Of a DNA stretch of 64,000 bases, positions 57,832 to 64,000 are shown piece by piece. The notes below the pieces were generated by a model. That model was not told the DNA's origin and ran no database searches. It was given only the letters and a program-made list of their open reading frames with translations. A program made the translations under genes and the position numbers. This DNA comes from Bacteroides sp. ET71 (GTDB lineage Bacteria > Bacteroidota > Bacteroidia > Bacteroidales > Bacteroidaceae): NCBI RefSeq assembly GCF_023336905.1, contig NZ_JAMBLS010000015.1, forward strand, positions 1-64,000, in the 5' to 3' direction. Position 1 is the stretch's first letter, and every line of letters starts with the position of its first letter.

Positions 57832-60800
57832 ATGATACGAATTAAGGAATATCTTATTACCTGTTTGGTCAGCATAGCTCTCGTCTTGAGCGCTTGTACC
57901 GACGATGAACTGATTCATTTTCAAAAACGTGTGGTAGAAGGCATACCTACCCGCGTAACTTTGCCCTTCGGGGTTAATGTAAGCCCTGTCTATACCCGTG
58001 CTGCCGTGGCTTCGGAATATGAATATCGGGTGGAAAATTTGTATGTATTTGTGTTCGACTCCAATGGCAACCGTGTATGGACTAAAGATGCATCTGATGG
58101 TAATAACAAGGCTTTCTTTGATGCCAATACGGGAATGAGTGTAACAAACGGGAATGAAAATTCCCCGACGCGTGGTAACGTTACCTTTTATGTCGGCTCT
58201 GTAAATGATGCCCGTATTATCGGCATTGCCAATTTGGAAACGACTACTACTGCAACTGCTTATACTGCCACGAAAGAACAAATGGATGCCATTACTTCAT
58301 TGCAGGAATTGCAAGAAACTGTCTTACCTATGGTTAATGCTTCTGTCGAGCGTGGGGCATTGTTTTTAATGACTGGTTATGCCGAAATAATAGGTCCGGA
58401 TGGACAGCCTAGTAACAGTATTACGATATCTGGTAAAGAAGGGAATGTATCTACTTTGGACTGTACGTTGAAATTACGGCGTACCGACGCCAAAGTCGAG
58501 GTGACGGTGAAGTCGGAAGCTGCCAAAACAGAGTGGAAGAATTTTTCTTTTGAACCGAAGACTTGGCAACTAAAACGGGTTCCTAGACAAACGTTGTTGC
58601 TTCCTTATGAGAATGTGGCGTATAAAGGTCCGTGGGAAGATGCTGAAGGAAAAAACTGGGATGCGGAGCGTGTGGATAATGTGACGTGCGAATATTTTGA
58701 TACTGATGCTTTGCCATTTGAAAAGATGAACAGTGCTGAAGACGACAATACTCCTTATTACACAGGGGGAAGTTTCGTTTTTTATATGCCAGAGAACCGG
58801 ACTCGTTATAAGCAGCGGATTTCTCCCACAGATGGTTATGCCTTGCGTGACAAACGTAATACAAAGGCGGAAACCGATCCGTCTAAACCTGGGCAGATAT
58901 ATGTTAATACAGACTTTATGTATGCTAATGATAATGCTACCTATTTGTTGTTGACCGGACATTTGTCTTACACAGATGGGCAAAATTATGAAGTCAATGC
59001 CGACGTAACATTTACTATTCATCTAGGATATTTTAGCCAAGATGCTAACGACTATGATACCAAACGGAACGGACGTTATATCTATACGGTTACTGTAAAG
59101 GGCATTGATAATATCTTGGTGGAAGTGACTAATCAGGATGAAGTACGACCGGGTTATGAAGGTGACGTCGTATATAGCACTAATACGATATACGAGTTGG
59201 ATTCGCATTTTGACCGTTGTCTGCTTGAAATTAAGCCGGAAGATGTGACAGACCAATTGGCATGGGGTATTAAAACGCCCTTCGCGTCGGGCATACATAC
59301 TTCTGCAAGCACGGACTTCAGTGGTGTGGAAGACTATAAATGGATTAAGTTTGCCATTAATAAATTGCATAATACTGCTTACAATAAATATGTGAAGTAT
59401 CCAGGAGATATTGCGTATAGTGAAACAATGCCAAACCCTAATGGTTTGCTCGACATAGATCAGTTGATAACTTATCTGAAACAGAAAAAGGCTGAAGATG
59501 CAGATATGTCTGAGCTTGTCGCAACGGGCGCTACAGACGGACATATCTGCATTACCGCTTTTGTGGACGAAAACCTCTATTTCAAACATCCGGCCACAGG
59601 AGAGGAACGCTTGACTTTATGGCAAGAATGTGTGGATAGGGAAGACCGTCAGTTGCATATCATTGTTCCGTTTGATGACAATAGCGGTATTGACAAAGAT
59701 ATAGTGTATAGTCCTGATGGTGCGTCAAGCGTAGTAAATTCACTCTACACATTTACGCAAAGGGCTATCCGTACTGTGTTTGATGTTAATAATGTGACAA
59801 CTGCTTGGGGGTTGGAATCTGTTATGGAAAAGATTGGCAGTAATTATGGACGTTTACCTGTTGGTGAGATTTCAACTGATGCAACGGACACTCGCAATGG
59901 GCGTGCCAATATGTTGCGATGGACGGAAGGCAAAACATGGTCAGACATTATAGAGACCTCCGAACGTTATCAATTGAAATCCGCTTATGAATCGGCAGCC
60001 TATGCCTGTTTGTTGCGCAATCGTGACATAAATGGGGATGATAAGATAGATGATGAGGAGGTGCGTTGGTATTTGGCTTCTATTGACCAATTGATAGATA
60101 TCTATTTAGGGGAATATGCGTTAGATGAACAGTCACGTCTTTATCCGACAAACCAGGCCGACCGTCCGGGAGCACAAGGAGTAAATGGTGTGTATTGGCA
60201 TTATACGTCCAGTTCGTACAATGCCAACGATAATGCGCCGTGGGTGCTTTGGGCGGAAGAAGGTGCTTCGCGTGGAAGTTATGGAGGCAATAGCGGTTCG
60301 CTTGCGTTGAATGGTAGTAATTATGCTTACCGTTGCATACGAAATTTAGGCATTGCTTTGAACGATGTTTCGACTGTCCCGGAAGATTTAGTTGAAGTGA
60401 TAGACAATAATGACGGTACTTATACAATAGATATGAGGCGGATGAATTCCAAAGCCCGCCGTACCAATCGTGAGACGACGCCGTTACCTGTACATAACGA
60501 ACGAGATGCGGAGAACAGACCGTATCAGAAATTTATTGTTGGAGCGGATGCTTATCCCGAGAATCGGTTACAACCTGTGAATGGTGGTAACACTGATCCC
60601 TATATTAGCTCTTCAACCGAAAATGATGCCGGTTATAATTGGATTAATCAACATAGTTGGGAATGGTATCAGACATCTAATCCTTGTCCGAATGGATACC
60701 GTGTCCCTAATCAACGGGAATTGTTAATAATGAGTTCTCGGATGTCGTCTGATCAATGGCCAGTGTATAGCGTAGTGGCTACGTATTGGGTGCGGGATTC

Positions 60801-61029
60801 CGGGTGGGGAGAATTTTGGAATTTTAGTGAACATCAGGAATCTAAAACATTCTCTGGTCTCCGTCCAACTTATTACATTAGCCAGACCGCTTTCTCAATG
60901 GATGGACAATCGCCATACAACAATAATCGTGATGGTTTTCTTTGGAATGCAGAAAACGATGTGTTTATGTTGCAAAACAATACGGATGAACGCGGTTATG
61001 TACGTTGTATAAGGGACTCTGATAACTAA
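57832..61029 (+). CDS. DUF4906 large fimbrial lipoprotein (probable tip adhesin)
   Basis: A 1065-residue lipoprotein precursor (signal ends at LVLSAC). The N-terminal fimbrillin-like part has the processing motif VYTRAAVASEYEYRVENLYVFVFDSNGNRVWTK. The middle is a long beta-rich DUF4906 region (VDNVTCEYFDTDALPF, YVNTDFMYANDNATYLLLTGHL). The C-terminus (NPCPNGYRVPNQRELLIMSSRM to DERGYVRCIRDSDN) resembles the FISUMP-type module found in surface proteins. Such large subunits sit at fimbrial tips and probably mediate adhesion. The gene is A/T-rich, like the one before it. Confidence 0.86.
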   Translation: MIRIKEYLITCLVSIALVLSACTDDELIHFQKRVVEGIPTRVTLPFGVNVSPVYTRAAVASEYEYRVENLYVFVFDSNGNRVWTKDASDGNNKAFFDANTGMSVTNGNENSPTRGNVTFYVGSVNDARIIGIANLETTTTATAYTATKEQMDAITSLQELQETVLPMVNASVERGALFLMTGYAEIIGPDGQPSNSITISGKEGNVSTLDCTLKLRRTDAKVEVTVKSEAAKTEWKNFSFEPKTWQLKRVPRQTLLLPYENVAYKGPWEDAEGKNWDAERVDNVTCEYFDTDALPFEKMNSAEDDNTPYYTGGSFVFYMPENRTRYKQRISPTDGYALRDKRNTKAETDPSKPGQIYVNTDFMYANDNATYLLLTGHLSYTDGQNYEVNADVTFTIHLGYFSQDANDYDTKRNGRYIYTVTVKGIDNILVEVTNQDEVRPGYEGDVVYSTNTIYELDSHFDRCLLEIKPEDVTDQLAWGIKTPFASGIHTSASTDFSGVEDYKWIKFAINKLHNTAYNKYVKYPGDIAYSETMPNPNGLLDIDQLITYLKQKKAEDADMSELVATGATDGHICITAFVDENLYFKHPATGEERLTLWQECVDREDRQLHIIVPFDDNSGIDKDIVYSPDGASSVVNSLYTFTQRAIRTVFDVNNVTTAWGLESVMEKIGSNYGRLPVGEISTDATDTRNGRANMLRWTEGKTWSDIIETSERYQLKSAYESAAYACLLRNRDINGDDKIDDEEVRWYLASIDQLIDIYLGEYALDEQSRLYPTNQADRPGAQGVNGVYWHYTSSSYNANDNAPWVLWAEEGASRGSYGGNSGSLALNGSNYAYRCIRNLGIALNDVSTVPEDLVEVIDNNDGTYTIDMRRMNSKARRTNRETTPLPVHNERDAENRPYQKFIVGADAYPENRLQPVNGGNTDPYISSSTENDAGYNWINQHSWEWYQTSNPCPNGYRVPNQRELLIMSSRMSSDQWPVYSVVATYWVRDSGWGEFWNFSEHQESKTFSGLRPTYYISQTAFSMDGQSPYNNNRDGFLWNAENDVFMLQNNTDERGYVRCIRDSDN

Positions 61030-61054
61030 TCGTGTCGCCGTGAGGCGCCACCCC

Positions 61055-61080
61055 CTCCTCCTTGCGAGGAGGCTTTTCCT
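61055..61080 (+). terminator. First terminator after the fimbrial operon
   Basis: CCTCCT (61057-61062) pairs with AGGAGG (61067-61072), four-base loop TGCG, then CTTTTCCTT. Confidence 0.65.
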
Positions 61081-61117
61081 TGCAGCAATGCAAGAAAAAC
61101 GTTTGTTTGTTTTGTTG

Positions 61118-61150
61118 GGGGCTGTCTGAGAGCAGGCAGCCCCTTTTTGT
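61118..61150 (+). terminator. Second terminator after the fimbrial operon
   Basis: GGGGCTGTCTG pairs with CAGGCAGCCCC with one mismatch, followed by a T run. It also faces the convergent outer-membrane gene. Confidence 0.75.
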
Positions 61151-61160
61151 GTGCCTGCGG

Positions 61161-61790
61161 TCAGAAGGAGATGCCTATGCGCAGGCCTACGTTGTTCATC
61201 CCTTCCGGGTCGTACGTCAGGAGGTGGCCGCGGTTGGTGCCGTAGTCATAATAGGCAGCCAGGTGCAGCCCCGGCCCGTAGGCCCAAGGGAAGATGTTCA
61301 GGCCTATTTCGGGAGAGACGTAGAAACCCCATGTCTTGTCCTCTGCTTCGAAGATGTTGAAGGCCGAGGAAAGACGGGCGTATTGGGCTCCTGCCTTTAC
61401 CGAGACGTAGGGCTGGAAGGCGCCGCCACGGTTCCACGAATAGCGGCCCGCCACGCCAAAGGGCAGGCGGAAATTGCTGTGCTGCTGGTCGGTGCTGAGG
61501 CTTTCCGTAGGGCTGAGGGGCAGCACGGTGCGGGGGATGTATTCGTGGTTGGTGTGCCATGCCAGGAACAGGCCGAGGCCCCAGTGGTCGTTCAGGTAGT
61601 AGCCGCCTTCGACGTGCATGCCCCATCCGCTGGAGTGGTTGGCGAAGCTGTTTCCGACGGGGAAGTTGTATTGCCAGTCCACGCTGGCATAGCCGTTATC
61701 GCTCATCTGTGCCCGTGCCGGCAGGGTGGTTGCCAGCACAAGGAGCATGGTTGCACAGATGCTTGTCCATAGATTTCTTCTTGTTTTCAT
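61161..61790 (-). CDS. Outer-membrane beta-barrel protein
   Basis: A 209-residue protein with a signal peptide (ends LPARAQ). The mature chain alternates aromatic and small residues in amphipathic strands (VEGGYYLNDHWGLGLFLAW, FGVAGRYSWNRGGAFQPYVSVKAGAQYA, GPGLHLAAYYDYG) and finishes with VGLRIGISF, the C-terminal Phe typical of outer-membrane barrels. Probably 8 strands. Role unknown. It is followed on the same strand, upstream, by the DUF4136 lipoprotein gene. Confidence 0.82.
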   Translation of the reverse strand: MKTRRNLWTSICATMLLVLATTLPARAQMSDNGYASVDWQYNFPVGNSFANHSSGWGMHVEGGYYLNDHWGLGLFLAWHTNHEYIPRTVLPLSPTESLSTDQQHSNFRLPFGVAGRYSWNRGGAFQPYVSVKAGAQYARLSSAFNIFEAEDKTWGFYVSPEIGLNIFPWAYGPGLHLAAYYDYGTNRGHLLTYDPEGMNNVGLRIGISF

Positions 61791-61825
61791 ACTGCATGTT
61801 TCTTTTTAGGTTTAGGAAATGGTGT

Positions 61826-62461
61826 TCATTGCGTGTTGGACAGGTAGGCCGATTGGGCGAAAGCCTGGTTGACGGCGTCTATGGCCAGCATGGTGTCCAG
61901 CCGTGTGCTGCCGCTCAGGGCGCCGCTCATGCAACTGTTCCACACGACGGGCAGCGATTGGTCTTCGCCTTGCGGCGATGTCAGGTTTACCAGTTCGGCC
62001 AGGAAGGTGCCGGCATTGAAGGAATAACTGACGACGAAGGGGTAGTACCATCCGCCCCAATAGCCCCAGTAACCAGGCCCCCAGTACCAGGGGTAGTCCC
62101 AGCCCCATCCGCCCCAGTCAATGGAGTTGAAGTGGTAGGTATTCTCCACGTAGCTCACTTGCAGGCCGAGGTCGGCATCTTCGCGTTTTTCCGAGCGGGT
62201 GAAACCGCGCGTCTCCATGTTGTCTGCCCAGGCTTGCAGGATTTCTTGCGCCTGTGTGCCGGTGCTGTACGTCGGTTGCAGCGAATTGCTGATAATCAGG
62301 ATGCTGTCCGGCAGGTAGTAGGTGCCCAGGCTGCTGAAATCGGTTTGCGGGTCGTAGCTGGTGTAGACGACATACCGTCCTTCCAATTCGTCCGTGTCCG
62401 CTTGTTTTTCACAGGCAGCCAGTGTCAGTGCTGCCAGTGTGATGAGAATTAGTTTTTTCAT
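61826..62461 (-). CDS. DUF4136-family lipoprotein
   Basis: A 211-residue lipoprotein (signal ends at LTLAAC). The DUF4136 domain is visible as YVVYTSYDPQTDFSSLGTYYLPD and the segment AWADNMETRGFTRSEKREDADLGLQVSYVE. A Gly/Trp/Tyr-rich stretch (WGGWGWDYPWYWGPGYWG, about residues 117-137) is characteristic. The C-terminus has LDTMLAIDAVNQAFAQSAYL. DUF4136 proteins are envelope lipoproteins of unknown function. It is 35 bases upstream of the barrel gene and probably in the same transcript. Confidence 0.85.
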   Translation of the reverse strand: MKKLILITLAALTLAACEKQADTDELEGRYVVYTSYDPQTDFSSLGTYYLPDSILIISNSLQPTYSTGTQAQEILQAWADNMETRGFTRSEKREDADLGLQVSYVENTYHFNSIDWGGWGWDYPWYWGPGYWGYWGGWYYPFVVSYSFNAGTFLAELVNLTSPQGEDQSLPVVWNSCMSGALSGSTRLDTMLAIDAVNQAFAQSAYLSNTQ

Positions 62462-62796
62462 ACGTTCTATCTGTTTAGGTTGTTGATTTCGTTTGGTAGC
62501 GAGAAACTACACACAATAAACGTACCGTGGCCCGGATTGTTTGCATCGGAGGCGCGCATTTTAATGGAAGAAAACAAGATTTAGCACTCCATAAGGCTGT
62601 GTGGTGCCGGCTGTGTGCGGCTTATGTGTCTGGGATTCAGTGCAAACGGTTTTTCCGGTCTTTGTGCCTGCGGTGGGACTGCTGAAAGCAAGTGAAGCAT
62701 CTCTGGCTGTGTCTGTATGCCAGAAGATGCTTCACGTGGGTGCGGCCTGACAAAATGAGGGTCGGCGGCTGTCCGGATGTCAATCCGTGTATCTGT
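62462..62796. other. 335-base gap between GH97 and DUF4136 genes
   Basis: The only marked structure is a strong hairpin, GTGAAGCATCT (62692-62702) plus CTGGC with GCCAG plus AAGATGCTTCAC (62719-62735). It lacks a T run. No gene or promoter box was found. Confidence 0.5.
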
Positions 62797-64000
62797 TTAT
62801 TTCACTGTGACGCGTGCCGTCCAGCCTCCGCCGGGGGCGAGGTGTACGTTCAGTTTGTCTGTGGGCGAAAGTTTGCGCGTCTCCGACTGCCAGTCTGTGG
62901 CATCGCGGTCGGCATTTATGCCGTCGCTGAAGATGACTGCCTCGTGGCTGCCGGCGGGCAGGAACGAGAGGTCTATCGTCAGGTCGCGCGGTGTCCAGTT
63001 GGTCATGGCGGCGATGAACCAGGTGTTGCCCTTGCGGCGTGCCAGGACGATGTATTCGCCCACCTGGCCGTCCAGGGCGACGGTCTGGTCGAAGGTGGTG
63101 GGCACTTGTGCGATGAAGTCGGTGTACTCAGGCTCTTTGGCGTACTTCGAGGGGCTGTCGGCCAGCATTTGCAACGGTGCTTCGAAGATGGTGTACATCG
63201 CCATCTGGTGTACGCGTGTGCCTTGCGACATGGGCTGGTCGTTGATGCCGCGGAAGTTCCAGCGGTTGGCGTTCATCGTGGCGCCGGGCGTGTAGTCCAT
63301 CGGGCCAGCCAACTGGCGCAGGTAGGGGATGGTGACGTCGTAGCGCGGGAAGTCGTGCATCGGCACGCCGTTCACCGTGGGTTCCCATTTGCAGTTCTCC
63401 AGGCCCTTGACGCCTTCGAAGTTCACCAGGTTCGGATAGGCTCGTTGCAGGCCGAAAGGTTTCATGCCGTGCAGGTCCAGCAAGAGGTGGTGGCGGGCGG
63501 CGCAGGCGGCAATCTGTTCGATGGATTGCATGGCGGGCTGGTCGTCGCGGTCGAAGAAGTCAATCTTGAAGCCTTTGATGCCCAGCTTCTCGTAGTGGGC
63601 GAAGTCGGCCTCGGTGTTGCGGGCGGCGTTCCGCCAGGCTGCCCAGAGGATGATGCCTACCCCTTTCTGGTTGCCGTAGGCGATGAGTTCGGGCAGATTG
63701 ATGTCGGGGTTGAGGTTTTCGGTCAGCGATTCGGTTGTGCTCCATCCGTCGTCGATGATGATGTATTCCAGTTTATGCTGGGCGGCGAAATCTATGTAAG
63801 CCTTGTACGTCGGGGTGTTCATGCCTGCCTTGAAGTCGACTCCGCTCAGGTTGCAGGCGTTCCACCAGTCCCATGCCACCTTGCCGGGCTTGATCCACGA
63901 CGTGTCGTCGATGCGGCAGGCAGGCGCCAGGCGCTGTGCCATGTCGTTGTCGGCCAGTTGAGTGTCTTGGGTCGTTACCAGCACGGCACGCCAGGGCAGG
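62797..64000 (-). CDS. GH97-family glycosidase (C-terminal part; N-terminus outside window)
   Basis: About 401 C-terminal residues of a glycoside hydrolase family 97 enzyme; the frame is open to the window edge (LPWRAVLVTTQDTQL). The barrel is recognisable at KPGKVAWDWWNACNLSG, EYIIIDDGWSTTESL, GVGIILWAAWRN and GIKGFKIDFFDRDDQPAMQ. The last holds an Asp where retaining GH97 alpha-galactosidases keep the nucleophile, which makes this subtype more likely than the inverting SusB alpha-glucosidases. The C-terminal beta domain ends GGGWTARVTVK. A galactosidase would suit the galactomannan genes in the window, though the locus is 26 kb away. Confidence 0.85.
   Translation of the reverse strand, partial: LPWRAVLVTTQDTQLADNDMAQRLAPACRIDDTSWIKPGKVAWDWWNACNLSGVDFKAGMNTPTYKAYIDFAAQHKLEYIIIDDGWSTTESLTENLNPDINLPELIAYGNQKGVGIILWAAWRNAARNTEADFAHYEKLGIKGFKIDFFDRDDQPAMQSIEQIAACAARHHLLLDLHGMKPFGLQRAYPNLVNFEGVKGLENCKWEPTVNGVPMHDFPRYDVTIPYLRQLAGPMDYTPGATMNANRWNFRGINDQPMSQGTRVHQMAMYTIFEAPLQMLADSPSKYAKEPEYTDFIAQVPTTFDQTVALDGQVGEYIVLARRKGNTWFIAAMTNWTPRDLTIDLSFLPAGSHEAVIFSDGINADRDATDWQSETRKLSPTDKLNVHLAPGGGWTARVTVK

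Overview
The window is chromosomal DNA from a Bacteroidales bacterium, most likely Bacteroides or a close relative. Evidence: a complete SusC/SusD polysaccharide-utilisation locus, lipoprotein signal peptides followed by acidic residues, fimbrillin / FimB-Mfa2 / DUF3575 / DUF5119 / DUF4906 fimbrial genes, TAnnTTTG promoter boxes typical of Bacteroides, and housekeeping genes (dnaX, ftsB/divIC, mdh, rplS, tRNA-Phe) of Bacteroidetes type. No phage, transposase, CRISPR array or plasmid function was seen.

Layout. 1-1.9 kb: 5' part of dnaX, divergent from a ftsB/divIC-like gene and a small membrane protein. 2.0-8.0 kb: a five-gene mannan operon (GH26 mannanase, GH130 mannosylglucose phosphorylase, sugar symporter, cellobiose 2-epimerase, SGNH esterase). 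8.1-19 kb: housekeeping and mixed genes (SLC13 permease, serine hydrolase, cobalamin adenosyltransferase, DUF2795, GNAT, RecQ-like helicase, tRNA-Phe, malate dehydrogenase, CvfB-like S1 protein). 19-25.2 kb: a five-gene MacB/TolC-type ABC efflux operon. 25.4-26.4 kb: ROK glucokinase. 26.9-36.8 kb: a mannan PUL on the minus strand (SusC, SusD, two surface glycan-binding lipoproteins, GH26). 37.5-41.7 kb: a degenerate response-regulator receiver, an HxlR regulator divergent from two iron-sulfur flavoproteins and an NTF2-like protein, a DUF4907 gene and rplS. 41.8-50.2 kb: a repeat cluster, then a split 5'-nucleotidase and two tandem GH3-serine hydrolase fusions, the first with its GH3 active site deleted. 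50.4-61 kb: a fimbrial (type V pilus-like) locus. 61-64 kb: an outer-membrane protein, a DUF4136 lipoprotein and the C-terminal part of a GH97 glycosidase.

How the genes fit together. The two mannan loci appear complementary. The PUL would bind, cut and import mannan at the surface. The first operon would cut it in the periplasm to mannobiose, import it, epimerise it to mannosyl-glucose and phosphorolyse it to mannose 1-phosphate and glucose, which the nearby ROK kinase could phosphorylate. The fimbrial locus contains probable anchor, shaft and tip subunits plus an unexpected HU-like DUF4469 protein flanked by an inverted repeat and a helically phased 23-bp tandem array.

The intergenic DNA is unusually rich in repeats: about nine copies of a mosaic palindromic element of roughly 100-170 bp, two copies of a different palindrome at convergent gene ends, several minisatellites and a cluster of mini-hairpins. 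All functions are read from sequence motifs by eye; no database search was possible.
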